Below, one piece after another: positions 49,901-61,069 of a stretch of 64,000 nucleotides of DNA. The notes beneath the pieces were generated by a model. It made no database searches. It worked only from the letters and a program-made list of their open reading frames with translations, and had not been told where the DNA came from. The number at the start of each line of letters is the position of its first letter. Position 1 is the first letter of the stretch. The stretch is from Metallyticus violacea (taxonomy: Eukaryota; Arthropoda; Insecta; Mantodea; Metallyticidae), in the NCBI GenBank assembly GCA_030762175.1, contig CM060831.1:77720001-77784000 (forward strand). Direction: 5' to 3'. The position numbers and the translations under genes are program-made.

Positions 49901-52900
49901 CCTGATGCCCATAGTATGACGTGATGCTTTGGTAATTCTTACTTCCGCTATTTCAGGGATGGTCAAAGAATGACTTTCTACACGTTCTCAACATGAACAT
50001 CATCAATGTTGATTGTCAATCAGATTTTGCATCTTGCCTGCCTGCTTTGAATCCCTTATACTACTCATAAAACATACTTGTATTACTCCCACATTCCTCC
50101 TCATTTTAAACATTTTATGTTTCTGTAATCATCTTACCCAATTTGATGCAACGAGTTATTTTTCCAGAACCTTAATTTTATCTAGGGTGATCATAATTTC
50201 AAAAATCAAAAAAACCATTTCCAGTTTATCCATATTAAAAAAAATATATTTTTAAAATAAAAAAAAATGAAACATTTCCAGTTTATCTAGATTAAACAAA
50301 GGGGGGGACACATACAAAAGTGTATAATCATGCAGTTTTAAAAAGTAAAACTTTCTTCATCTTTATTTACACTTTCCCTTAACAATATTACAATTGACAT
50401 TCCAGAAACAGTTTCTTCTTACAATTAAAATTTAAATGTATTTGCATAGCATCATGATGATTAGCTCATTTACCTGAAAAAAATATTTATTTCAAAAAAT
50501 GTTTCTGGAATTGCTGTAACAAAGCTATCAATATGTTTTTGCAGTGTATGTACTTTCATGTGCAGACAACACTTTCAGATTTGTTTTCTTCTTTGTGTTC
50601 ACAAATTATTTTATATTGTCAACTTCAACAAAGATCGATATTTTTCATCTTGCTATGAATTTTACTGATGCCTTTAGGCTGTCATAAGTTGGATTGGGTT
50701 GCACTGATGGAGTCGAAGTGGATATTTGGTACTTCAGCTTTGTTCAAGGACTGGTCAATTGTGTCTGTGACCACAGGAGGGTACCTACGGGATGAAGAGA
50801 TAAGGTGAGGAACGATGTAGGTGGAGTCACAACATTATTTGCAGATGGAACACACTGATGCCACCCTCAGAATGGCTGCTTTCACACCAGACGGCGGGAC
50901 AGAAACTTTTCCAAAGCGCAAACTACTGTCACGCCGCACCAGTCCTGGCACTTTCGACCCTGTATAAATGAAATAATATGATATTGGAGAGTGGAAAGGA
51001 AAGATCTTTTCCAGCATTCGGTTAAGCGACTCAAGGTTATGGTGGCCGGCCTAAAGGGATTTGAACACAGGTCTTCCCCGAAAGCGAGTTCCAAGCGTTA
51101 TTGCCTGAGCCAACCTGCTCGGTTTCTTCTCAATTTTGTTGAATTTTCAACTGTGGTATGGCTTTAGCGGTTGCAAATAGTAAATTTATGTATTCAAATA
51201 TTCTAGGAAAATGTCACCGAATAAGATGTTGTTTCATTTTCAAAGTTTGGAAATTTTTCAGTTTTCTGTCCACTTATTCTCTCTAATGAATTCCAATTAT
51301 GTTGGCACTATAGTTTCGTTTTCATTATTACTCCGGAGAATATTTTCAGTTGCTTTAGATGAAGTGGTATAAAAAGTGTGGGATGCTAGTTACCGAAAAA
51401 TTACTGTATTAGACATTTCATTTATCTAGCGAGAGAAAATGTATTTATGTATAGAACAACTGAAAGCAAAGTTAATTACATTGTTTTGTCTTATTTGAAT
51501 TTGCTCAAATTTTATTTCCGTGATTTCACAGAAATTCTTTAATAAGTAAATGCAAAAATCTTTCATTTATAGTCAATTCATTACAAAAAAATTAACATAA
51601 AAAAGGAACATGTTGAAACACTCTCGTTTTACTGGACACTTTTATCTACAATAGAAAACTGACGCAAGCACAAATCACTTCAATTAGAGAACGAAACAAT
51701 GTATAGTGATGCAACAAACGACATGCTATTTCAAAATAATAGCGATAGTGAGTAGATAAGTGAACATAGATTCACTGAAGGGTTATTTCGAAAGCTCGGT
51801 TTTTTTATACACCCCTCAGACAACATATTAAGAGGTCATAGTTATGTTGCTTTTTAAATTTTTAGGTTCTGAACAAACTATGCTTATTACAGATAAATCA
51901 ACAAACAAATAAAGATGGAACATTTTAACTTAAATTTCCTATATGATGTGTAAAAGTATTATACAGTATGTATAGTATCTAATTTAGTAAATTATTATTA
52001 GACATGTTAAAAAACGTGCATTTCAATTCCCACAGAAAGTAAAAGGTTTTAAATGTATCTTATTCAACACTGCAGTAGGAACCGTGTCATTTATAAATTG
52101 AAAAGACTGCAGATGAAAAAGGTAGTCAGTCTTCACATGGGCTGATTATTGATTTTTGATTGATTTATTTACGGACGCTCTTTAACAACTCAGGTCATCA
52201 GCGTCCCATTCAACTCCGGGTGTGAAACGGCCGGCAAATTTTGCTCAGATGTCGCTCTTTCAGGCTTGAGGTTCTTTTTCGTGCCGTAAATGTACGACAC
52301 GGGACCCACGGCTTTACTTCCCTTCCGAAGGAAGCTATAGTTAGGATTTTTACGCCCGAAAAAAACCATCCAACGCGGTTCGAACCCGCGTTCTTGGGTG
52401 TAGGAGGCAAGTATGGTAACCACTACACACCAGGACTGACACATAAGCTGATGCCGGAAGTGTATAACTGAAAAGAAAAACATCCACTGGCGAGTGTTAC
52501 AATGCTCACCTTGCAGAGTTTCCTACTTCATTACATCTCCTCTCTTGCACGAAATAATAATGGACAGTATATATTTTCGTTTTTTGTTTCCTCTGTAATA
52601 ATACTGCCCATCCACGTCTATCCATTGCTGCAGTCGGTTATGTTTCCTTTTCTAATATTATTTCCGATTCCTATTCAATCAAGTTGCTTTTGGTAAACTA
52701 ATTAGTTGACATTTTCCGTTTTTATATGTCCTCCACTTGCATTCTAAGCGGTTTCCAAAAATGGACATTATTAGTTCTTGTTGGGAGTTCCAAAAACTAA
52801 ACAGATAACCTTGCCAGCTACTGGGTGAGATATAGCTTTGACAGAAGAGGGAACCCCGTTTATCTCCATTCCACGCTTTAACTCAAGAGTGTATGTAGGT

Positions 52901-55900
52901 TACGATTTACTGCACACTTCCGCTGGCTCCAATGTTTGCAGTTCTCTTGTGGCAAAAAATAATTCACTGTGCAATTGCCTAGCGCACCTCTTGTTCGGAC
53001 ATGATGCCACTGTTTTTCTTCTACTGAAACCCCCACGCGTAACATCTCAAAAGCGTGTCACGCTCAGGAAATCGCGAGCTTCGTGGGAACGCGTCGCCAG
53101 TGAGCACATGTGTATAAAAATATGGCTAATAATGTGCCTAAATACTCTATTCCAAAACGGTTGTATGTAAGTACACAATCGGCTGTTGCTGTCAAGAGAT
53201 TGTTGAAGAAAAAAATCCTCTGATAATCGAGTTCCAAGTCGTTCTGTGATTCAAAAATTAATTAACAAATTTCGGGAAACGGGGAGTATTTGAATATGAA
53301 GCGAAGACGGCGATAAAAGACAAAGTTTACAGGACAAATCCACAGCCTTAGAGGAACTGAAGACAATTAAACGTCAAAAATACATTCGATTTTTTCCCAA
53401 AGAAAGTAAAAGAGTGATGGATCCTGAACCTGAGTAGTGTTTAACGCCCGTTTTCACTACTGAGGCACCACAGGAGGTGGACACTGATGATACATGAGAT
53501 GAAATGATAAATTGGGAAAGGATATTTTTTTTTTAAAGGAAGGAAGCGTTCCAGGCCTAAGTTTAGGTACCTCCCCGGCATTTGCCAGTTATGAAGACTG
53601 AGGAAAACCTGGAAAAAACCCCAGTCAGGGAGGACGGTCCTGGCGGGATTCGAACCGCAGACCTCCCGCTCACGAGTCCGTGCCTTAACGACCTCGGCCA
53701 CCCGTGGCGGTAGAGTGATGGATACTTTCATTAGCCGATGCCAGAAATGTTTAGAAAATGAAGGTAAGCAGTTCCCTGGGTAACACGAGCGAGTATTTGT
53801 CTTTTAAAGTGATTCCTTTTTTGTTACATTAGCCAGTGCTTCCATTGTTATACTTTGGTGAAGCGCTGACTCGTATTGCCGTATGGCCGTGAGCAGCCCC
53901 ATCGTCGCGGACGGAAAACTCACAATCTGCTCACTAGGTGGCCGTGTGATGAGCTGCTTAATCAGATAAGTGGAAACGAAGACAACATTTTTTGTCACTT
54001 CCACCATCCTTAAAATACTCTTATCCAGGAATGTGCAAAACGCGCTCTTTCCACAAATGAGGTGCTAATGTTATTAATAAGACTCATTAATATCAATAAA
54101 CTTTACGTATCATAATCATTCTTAGTTATAAAATGGTTAATTAGTTTATTATTTTGATATAATGGAAATTTACAGCCCACTGCATCTACTGCTGTGGCTC
54201 AGATGTTAGCTGGTATGTTTATCAACCAGCGGGTTCGAGCCTAGTCGGAAATTTTTTGCTTAAGTAAGGTTTTTCAGCCTGGAACGAAAAGGCAAATAAT
54301 TCTATTAGACATTCTATAATATAATTTATATTACACTGCTGTCAGTTGCATTTCCCTGCCATTTGCGGAATAAATGCTCATGAGAGCACGAGTGTAAAAT
54401 GTCTTGTACGTCTTTGAGCAAGCTGCGGATAAACTTATTGTACTGGCTATTTCATCTAAGCCTCTCATAAATTGTTTTAGAAATCGGTCACAACATGACG
54501 AGGGATGAGCATTAAACTTACTTGTCGCCGTTCAACTTTTCTAGCTCGGAGAACTTGCTTTTTAATATAAGAATGATATCGATAATACAGTAAGAGCAGT
54601 TTAAAAGTTCCTCAACTTAGATGGATCGATCAGCAGACCTACTCCACTCTAAATGCTGAGATTCTCCACGCGGCAGGCGCGGTGCCATTCACTGTTCAGT
54701 TGCGAGCGGGATTTCGATAGAATCGGGCAGTAGTGTTGCGCTACGGTGAGCTTATTCCCTGTCTTGTCGTATATTCATCTTCAAGGAATACATCAGGTAC
54801 AGGAAGTCTTAGAACGAGACAGCGTTGAGGCGTAAATTTTCTGCAGTCCGCTTCCAAACAAAAACCAACATTAAAGTTAGCAGAGAAGTTTAATGAAACA
54901 GGCCCTGTTACTGATCGAAGAAAACGGAACACATCATATGCTCACAGAACAAAAATTTGATGAAATAAGAGCTTCCATTGACAGTTGCCTTAGGAAATCT
55001 TTGAGATGGTAGCACAGTAGACAAGAATTCGTTTGGATCGAAACTGCTACAATTATAGCAACCCTATATGTAGTTCGTCAATTATAGCCCTTAGATATCC
55101 CATTTCTGTAACTGGACGTTAGAAAATACAGATCGATATTCTTTTTGATGAAGCTTAAGTTTCATCTGAATGGTTACATGCATGGCACCCCTAATGACGG
55201 ATGGCCTATCACGCAGAGATATTTTGGGTGTTTTCGAACCATTGCTGCATACGAGAATACATAGACTGTTAATCAGAAAACTCTTGGAAGCCTTAATTGA
55301 CCGAAAGAATGAACATGAAACGGTGGACCTAACCTAAGTCCGCCTTGGTGATGTGAGCTTTCCCATCTGGGATTGCCGCTGCAAAGGATGAAGTGTGTAG
55401 GATGGATATGGTTAATAGTATAGGGTCATTAATATACAGTGTGTCCGTAAAGTCATGGTGTAGGTTTCAGCAGTCACACAAAAGCAACGAAATAAGATAT
55501 AAATGTGAAACATTCACCAAATGAAAGAAAATCTCTCCTAGTTTGCACATCTGTTCAGTGCAGTTCGATATGGCTTCCGTTTGTTGCCCTACACACATCT
55601 AAACGATATTCTAATTCATTCCTCACACGACTAACGGCATCAGGTGTAAAAGAGTGAATAGCGTCTTTGATTCTGTTATTTAAATGATCAATGAACACTG
55701 TGCATACATTGCTTGACAAAGAGCTAAAAGTAAAAGTCTAAAGCCGTTAAGTTAGGAGATCATGGTGGTCAATCCTTTTGCTCACCCTTTCCAATGCACC
55801 TCTGGGGAAACTCGCGAACAATGTTGGCCTAAAGTGTAGGAGCACTATCTTGTTGAAATATAATTTTATCATGAGTGAGGACACGCCTTAGGGATGTCAC

Positions 55901-57063
55901 GTTCATACTGAATGTAGGCATGAAGCTTTTCATTATCCTGACGTTTATGGTGATGAACAAGACCACACACATGCAATGTGGCCTCATCACTGAACACAAT
56001 CTTCTGTAAGAATTGTTCACTTAACCACCAAGGCAAGCACACAATGCAAAGTCCAAACCTTAACCGATTACCTGCTGAAAACCGATTTTGAAAGTAACTA
56101 TACGCTCTAGGCATGAACCGTATTACACATGCTTGTCGTAGCGACATGTGTTGTTCTTGGTAAATGTTTTCCTCGTTGCGCTCAAGAAAGTTTATTGCCG
56201 TTTTTCCCGTTCCAGAGCCTTCTTCAAAAGGAACAATACAGAGACTACTAATGAGATTGGAAACCGGAGTTACAATGTTGCACAAAATGCGTCCCAAGAC
56301 GAACAGCTTTAACGGAAGAAATTAAATGAACAAAGCGTTCGTCTAAAGCGTTCGTCACAATAATCAGTAGCACATCTCTCATTCTTTTGCAAGAATGAGA
56401 GTAAAAGTTAAGACCACACACGATGTTCGTGCTTTGAGAATTTATACAAATGCTTCCTCAACTTACCGCCACGGGTGGCCGAGGTCGTTAAGTCTCGGAC
56501 TCGTGAGCGGGAGGTCTGGGTTCGAATACCGCCAGGACCGTCCTTCCTGACTGAGGTTTTTTCCAGGTTTTCCTCAGTCCTCATCAATGGCAAAATGCCG
56601 GGGAGGTACCCTAAACTTAGGCCTGGAACGATTCCTTCCATAAAATCCTTTCCCAACATATCATTTCATCCCATGTATCATCAGTGTCCATCGCCTGTGG
56701 TGCCTCTGTAGCAAAAACGGGCGTTAAACGTTAATCACACACACACTTCCTCAACTTGAAATAAGCAGAATTTCAGACTAAGAGTATGACAACATACCCT
56801 CACCATATGGAGTTTGTATATTAGAGAATTTCAACACTAGTCTAAGGTACGGTTACACTCATAATCTATTTGTGTGGTGTGGCTGACGTAAGATCGCCAT
56901 AAATAGTTGTTAATGACCCTATAAGTTTAGGAGCCTCTCTCGGCTGCTGTAGAATATAGATAACAGTAAAATGTCTACATAGTAGTGATAACAGTAAAGA
57001 TATGAACAACAGTAAATCACTTCCTTTGTTTTTGTGACGCAGTGGTAAGGTGATGTCCGCGAT

Positions 57064-57125
<62 letters not shown>

Positions 57126-57209
57126 GTTGTTGTTGTTGTTGTTCGCCGCCATCGTGTTCAGTACTTACCTTGATAGACCGATTCTTTGTGGAGAACCCCC
57201 GGTACCAGC
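43810..57209 (-). CDS. spg: sponge (DOCK3/4-type guanine nucleotide exchange factor), 5' part, four exons
   Basis: In 5'-3' order the minus-strand exons are 57209-57169, 48247-48192, 48076-47980 and 43958-43810. They join in phase to give [14 protein letters not shown], then [61 protein letters not shown] and [10 protein letters not shown]. This is the end of the SH3 domain and the following helical segment of DOCK proteins. The EDPVV and DWGN wording fits DOCK3/4 (fly Sponge) better than DOCK1/2/5 (Myoblast city). DOCK-B proteins activate Rac/Rap at the membrane with ELMO, which binds this N-terminal region (family knowledge). The start codon and first SH3 exon, and everything after the fourth exon including C2 and DHR2, are not found in the window. 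Confidence 0.88.
44460..45010 (+). mobile_element. Penelope-like retroelement, copy 3 (fragment)
   Basis: Plus-strand pieces: [16 protein letters not shown] (end of RT), NLSNRIIKG, then [14 protein letters not shown], the GIY start of the endonuclease. Upstream RT motifs and the rest of the endonuclease are lost; several frames are needed. It lies in the 4-kb sponge intron. The subfamily differs from copies 1 and 2. Confidence 0.7.
45313..45334 (+). repeat. (CA)n microsatellite
   Basis: Eleven CA units. Confidence 0.95.
45688..45706 (+). ncRNA. hammerhead-like core, near PLE copy 3 (degenerate)
   Basis: CTGAGGA, one T, GACAGC, then GAAAA followed by CATG. The core words match, but stem II has collapsed. 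The position, downstream of the PLE endonuclease remnant, parallels copies 1 and 2. Confidence 0.25.
45720..46790. other. sponge intron sequence without recognised features
   Basis: AT-rich; nothing recognised. Confidence 0.45.
46797..47033 (-). repeat. old SINE-B copy
   Basis: Diverged minus-strand SINE-B: the body words ggcttgaagttttttacatg and ggctttacttccttctgaag and the head word aggcaagtatg are recognisable. No TSD seen. Confidence 0.75.
47402..47646 (-). repeat. SINE-B copy, 5'-truncated, with 8-bp TSD
   Basis: Minus strand; ends just past the B-box region of the tRNA-like head. TSD tccaagat lies at 47394-47401 and 47647-47654. Confidence 0.9.
47980..48076 (-). CDS. spg: sponge exon: first helix after SH3
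   Basis: 97-nt exon; acceptor ttcccaag, donor gtgagt; the 115-bp intron before it is the only short one. It encodes [20 protein letters not shown] and [13 protein letters not shown]. Confidence 0.92.
48192..48247 (-). CDS. spg: sponge exon: end of SH3 domain
   Basis: 56-nt exon; acceptor gtttcag, donor gtatgt. It encodes [18 protein letters not shown] plus two bases. G-I-F-P-x-x-Y is the final SH3 strand of DOCK proteins. It follows an intron of about 8.9 kb full of SINEs and mariners. Confidence 0.88.
48248..50680. other. sponge intron, first part, no recognised feature
   Basis: AT-rich. The 99-codon + frame at 48800-49099 and the 62-codon minus frame at 49778-49966 show no known domain. 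Confidence 0.4.
50690..51122 (-). repeat. SINE-C: third tRNA-derived element (putative)
   Basis: On the minus strand a tRNA-like head has A-box wording ggttggctcaggcaataacg and B box gttcaaatccc. About 350 bases of moderately GC-rich body follow, unlike SINE-A or B. Only one copy is seen and the ends are not fixed. Confidence 0.5.
51123..52150. other. sponge intron sequence without recognised features
   Basis: AT-rich; nothing recognised. Confidence 0.45.
52155..52440 (-). repeat. SINE-B copy, near full length
   Basis: Minus strand; includes the body and the head up to the acceptor-stem end (ccaggac). No convincing TSD. Confidence 0.92.
52441..53120. other. sponge intron sequence without recognised features
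   Basis: The 110-codon + frame at 52838-53170 is not similar to any known protein; its end overlaps the DUF4817 remnant in another frame. Confidence 0.4.
53122..53775 (+). pseudogene. DUF4817-type mariner relative, internally deleted, split by a SINE
   Basis: From ATG 53122 the first frame reads [16 protein letters not shown]; after a frameshift come [19 protein letters not shown] (DUF4817 HTH), then [14 protein letters not shown] and the C-terminus [14 protein letters not shown]. The catalytic core is missing at the same place as in the 8.5-9.0 kb copy. A SINE-A copy sits between RVMD and its target duplicate. Confidence 0.75.
53423..53711 (-). repeat. SINE-A copy inserted in a transposase remnant
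   Basis: Full-length minus-strand SINE-A with intact B box. TSD agagtgatggat lies at 53411-53422 and 53712-53723. Confidence 0.96.
53776..55001. other. sponge intron with a tRNA-like head and a CpG-richer patch
   Basis: Apart from the SINE-D head (54184-54250), a CpG-richer patch at 54650-54760 contains ttcagttgcgag. Nothing is coding with confidence. Confidence 0.4.
54184..54250 (+). repeat. SINE-D: tRNA-derived head (putative)
   Basis: tggctcagatgttagctgg (A-box region) and gggttcgagcc (B box) are spaced as in a tRNA; no cloverleaf good enough for a real tRNA gene was found. Confidence 0.4.
55002..55858. repeat. 857-bp segment duplicated at 59823-60675
   Basis: Nearly identical over its whole length to 59823-60675. 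It begins about 420 bp outside the mariner end and stops inside the transposase, so it is not a transposition unit. Confidence 0.95.
55421..56921 (-). mobile_element. mariner-family transposon with TIRs, transposase broken
   Basis: The 12-bp termini tagggtcattaa (55421-55432) and its exact reverse complement (56910-56921) are each flanked by TA, the mariner target. On the minus strand the transposase shows [13 protein letters not shown] (first Asp), IIFQQDSAP (second Asp) and [11 protein letters not shown], where the third catalytic Asp is Asn. Stops and frameshifts are frequent. A SINE-A copy (56465-56745) has inserted near its 5' end. The catalytic spacing cannot be trusted because of deletions. 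Confidence 0.8.
56465..56745 (+). repeat. SINE-A copy inside the mariner element
   Basis: Full-length SINE-A with TSD cttcctcaactt at 56453-56464 and 56746-56757; the tail is (CA)n rather than poly(A). Confidence 0.95.
57065..57142 (+). repeat. (TAT)n(TGT)n microsatellite
   Basis: About twenty TAT units pass into six TGT units, close to a sponge exon; homopolymeric Tyr/Asn frames across it are artefacts. Confidence 0.98.
57169..57209 (-). CDS. spg: sponge exon: C-terminal part of SH3 domain
   Basis: 41-nt exon; acceptor ttttccag, donor gtaagt, entered with two bases of a Gly codon. It encodes (G)[13 protein letters not shown], the SH3 Trp-Tyr-Arg-Gly strand. A TAT/TGT microsatellite follows about 27 bases past its donor. 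Confidence 0.85.
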
Positions 57210-57643
57210 CTGGAAAAGAGAGAAACGTTTACTTTATTACTTTAACATTAATTTACTAAATATTGTATGACAATAAAAAGACTCAAAATAAGTTTTTCAC
57301 TAAAAAGGCACCAAGTCTTTAAAGCGTTTAAAAGATTTATCAGAAAGATCTATTTTTGCACTATTTATTCCTGGATATCACCAGAACACTTTGCTACAGT
57401 TTCTCTTTAAATGAGAAGAAAATAGCGAAAAGAACATATGCATTCGAAAGTCGCCATAAGTAGTATGCGTTTTCTTTAAACTGATATACAGTGTGCTCAC
57501 AAAGTTTGGTGCCATATAGTAAGGAATTGTTGAATAAATGAATGAATCGATTTATTCAACACTCATTTTAATAAATTCAAAGCTAAATGCAATATACAGA
57601 ATTGTATCATCTATATTTTTGTATTAGCCACAAAAGTTTTATC
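57210..57643. other. non-coding stretch upstream of the sponge SH3 exon
   Basis: No preceding sponge exon recognised. A mariner-end-like word (tacagtgtgctcacaaagtt) lies at 57487-57506. Confidence 0.4.
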
Positions 57644-57655
57644 AATATTTTGTTA

Positions 57656-57951
57656 TTTATTTATTTGATTTATTTACGGACGCTCTTTAACATCTCAGGT
57701 CATCAGCGTCCCATTCAATTCCGGGCGTGAAACGGGCGACAAATTTTGCTCAGAGGCCTCTTCTTTCAGACTTGAGGTTTTTTTTCGTGCCGTAAATGTA
57801 CGACACGGTACCCACGGCTTTACTTCCCTTACGAAGAAAGCCATGCTTAGGATTTTTACGCCCGAAAAAATGCATCGATCTGGCCGAGTTTGAACCCGCG
57901 ACCTTGGGGTTAGAAGGCAAGTATGGTTACCACTACACCACCAGGACCAAT
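57656..57951 (-). repeat. SINE-B copy, full length, with 12-bp TSD
   Basis: Minus strand with a complete tRNA-like head. TSD aatattttgtta lies at 57644-57655 and 57952-57963. Confidence 0.95.
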
Positions 57952-58193
57952 AATATTTTGTTAGCTATGCATATAGTTAGTACGAAATTACGACGCATGG
58001 AATTGCGTAGCGTAGCGGTGAAGTGTAATACTAAGTTATGTTTCTTACAGTATAGTTTATTTTGCTGATTGGTCTACGAAAAAGGCTTTCCCGTGAAACA
58101 AAACAACATATTGTTACTAAGTTGACAGTCCCTGACTACAGAATGCTGCCTCATAAAGTGCAATGGGGTTAGGGTTAATAACGTTATCATAAC

Positions 58194-58388
58194 ATGGATA
58201 ATTTTCTTTTTTTAACAGAATGGGCTTCACAATATGATCGTGGTTACCTAACACAACAGGATTTTACTCGTACAAATGTGTTCTCAAGGACAGTTCAATT
58301 TTTGCCGCAATATGTAGCAGAGCTCAGGGGGAAAATTCAAGAAGCTGCCGCAATAGTAGCAGAAAATATATTGAGAAAGATGAGGTAA
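58194..58388 (+). pseudogene. mariner-type transposase C-terminal fragment
   Basis: The open frame carries VAELRGKIQEAAAIVAENIL after QFLPQY, matching the tail that follows the last catalytic Asp in insect mariner relatives ('..L.ELR..I..A......ML'). The catalytic residues are absent, and it ends before the usual 'C....G.HFEHL' terminus. Confidence 0.55.
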
Positions 58389-58389
58389 C

Positions 58390-59537
58390 AAATCAATCTA
58401 TACGAGATAACTACCGATTTATACATTGTGAACATTGGAAAAAAAAAGGGCGAGTTTCATTTCAAAATGGCACTTATAGGATAGCTACATAATTTCCATT
58501 GTTAATATAATAAACCGGACTTTGTAAACATATTCTACCTATTCCTCTATGTTTACAGAGACGTGTATAAACACTGGGTCAAAAAACTGCTGCAAGGCCA
58601 AGCAAACACCAAGTTGTTACCAATTTAGCGACAAATTCAGAGGAACCGTACGCGTGTTATTGTGCGTACAAATCTTTGCTGAGTTAACCGACTTATTTTC
58701 AAAAATATGAATTCGCACGAAAAAGAAGTCTGGCGGTAGATAGGGACATTGGCTCTATGATGTGCTCAGTTTAAGCAACAAGGTTTCAAAAGTGCCTAGA
58801 TGCATTCGGAAAAATTATCATGCTTTAAAACCAGACAGTTTTAATAGTCATCGAAATGTTCCTCCGCACTCGAGTTATGTGTACCACTTAGGAGAAAGTT
58901 GGTATTTCTACATTTCTGGCATTTCTTCCTTCAATGCGATGCGCGGTCAATACTGCCACCCGAATTCCTTTCCCTAATGAAATTTCGACTACACAATGGC
59001 TGCGGAGAGATTTCTCGATGACCCTTTATAAACCAACCCCAGTTGATCGACAGTGTTCGTATCAACGACAGTTTAAGATTGTAATGACTACTCCATATTT
59101 TCTGTTAACTGCAACAAGTAATTATAACCATAACTAATAACAGTTACGATAATTAAGATGCTGGCCAGATTATGTAGTGCCACGAGCCAGTATTACCAAC
59201 ACAAGAAATGTCGCTAGTAAGAAGCTAAAAACAGTCCCAAATACACATTATACAAGTTAATCATTTCATTGGTTAGTTTCATGTTTGATAATATAGCTAT
59301 GCATATGCACAGGAAGGTGCGACACATTTCCAGTCTAGCCGTACCTAACTAAGCACACAAAGCGGTGCACAGCTCTTAAACAGTTTAACATGACCAAGGT
59401 TCAGAATTGTAGACTCGTCCAGGATAAACAGCAACATATTGTTGACAATTTCCCTAAATTGCATACAAAACGCGAACAGACATGTATTGTGTTTGTCTAA
59501 TAATGGGGAATTGCTTTTACTTAATGCTCTTCTCTAA
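58390..59537. other. non-coding stretch without recognised features
   Basis: Short frames at 58762-59137 have no known domain. Confidence 0.4.
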
Positions 59538-59814
59538 AAAGAGTCAAAAGTCCGAATCCTATATAACAAGCTGTTCAATAAACAATGATAATACATTTTT
59601 ACAGTGTTTTCTTAGCTTAATGCGCAATGGACATATGGTACAAACTTCACTGTCCCGCCTGTGAGGGGTGTGCATATTGAGATATGTTCAGTTTCTCTAC
59701 AGCAGAGTTTAGGTGACACTCGACGAACAATACGCTGCTCTGAAATTATATTTTCGTCTCAACAAATCTTCAATTGTGGCCTATGGATAGTTTGTTTTTC
59801 ATTATAGTACAGCA
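59538..59814 (+). repeat. 277-bp direct repeat, left copy
   Basis: Essentially identical to 60673-60949. It lacks TG...CA ends, so it does not look like an LTR. Confidence 0.95.
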
Positions 59815-59822
59815 CGAATCTG

Positions 59823-60675
59823 TGAGATGGTAGCACATTAGACAAGAATTTCGTTTGGGTCGAAACTGCTAAAATTACAAATTATTGTAGTTAAACAATT
59901 ACAGCCCTTAGATATCCCGTTTCTGTAACAGGACGTTAGAAAATACAGATCGATATTCTTTTTGATGAAGCTTAAGTTTCATCTGAATGGTTACATGCAT
60001 GGCACCCCTAATGACGGATGGCCTATCACGCAGAGATATTTTGGGTGTTTTCGAACCATTGCTGCATACGAGAATACATAGACTGTTAATCAGAAAACTC
60101 TTGGAAGCCTTAATTGACCGAAAGAATGAACATGAAACGGTGGACCTAACCTAAGTCCGCCTTGGTGATGTGAGCTTTCCCATCTGGGATTGCCGCTGCA
60201 AAGGATGAAGTGTGTAGGATGGATATGGTTAATAGTATAGGGTCATTAATATACAGTGTGTCCGTAAAGTCATGGTGTAGGTTTCAGCAGTCACACAAAA
60301 GCAACGAAATAAGATATAAATGTGAAACATTCACCAAATGAAAGAAAATCTCTCCTAGTTTGCACATCTGTTCAGTGCAGTTCGATATGGCTTCCGTTTG
60401 TTGCCCTACACACATCTAAACGATATTCTAATTCATTCCTCACACGACTAACGGCATCAGGTGTAAAAGAGTGAATAGCGTCTTTGATTCTGTTATTTAA
60501 ATGATCAATGAACACTGTGCATACATTGCTTGACAAAGAGCCAAAAGTAAAAGTCTAAAGCCGTTAAGTTAGGAGATCATGGTGGTCAATCCTTTTGCTC
60601 ACTCTTTCCAATGCACCTCTGGGGAAACTCGCGAACAATGTTGGCCTAAAGTGTAGGAGCACTATCTTGTTGAAA
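59823..60675. repeat. second copy of the 857-bp segment
   Basis: Copy of 55002-55858 including one mariner terminus (60228 region) and the C-terminal part of its transposase. An 8-base filler (cgaatctg) joins it to the left direct repeat and a 3-base aaa overlap joins it to the right one. Confidence 0.95.
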
Positions 60676-60949
60676 GAGTCAAAAGTCCGAATCCTATATA
60701 ACAAGCTGTTCAATAAACAATGATAATACATTTTTACAGTGTTTTCTTAGCTTAATGCGCAATGGACATATGGTACAAACTTCACTGTCCCGCCTGTGAG
60801 GGGTGTGCATATTGAGATATGTTCAGTTTCTCTACAGCAGAGTTTAGGTGACACTCGACGAACAATACGCTGCTCTGAAATTATATTTTCGTCTCAACAA
60901 ATCTTCAATTGTGGCCTATGGATAGTTTGTTTTTCATTATAGTACAGCA
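60673..60949 (+). repeat. 277-bp direct repeat, right copy
   Basis: See the left copy at 59538-59814; no differences were noticed by eye. Confidence 0.95.
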
Positions 60950-61069
60950 TGAAGATGGTTCAAGATGTTTAATGAGGGCAGGTAATCAGGGGCTCCAGTT
61001 TGCACTCTACGGAAACAAAAGAGTTAACACTCCTGCTATTGTTGTGAGAGAATAGTCTAATAATTAGCA

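Noticed and set aside
56919..57259. Poly-Asn and poly-Tyr proteins
   Set aside because: Translation of a TAT/TGT microsatellite in both directions.
59538..60949. LTR retrotransposon with 277-bp LTRs
   Set aside because: Repeats lack TG...CA ends, and the interior is a copy of a local mariner segment without primer-binding site or gag-pol.
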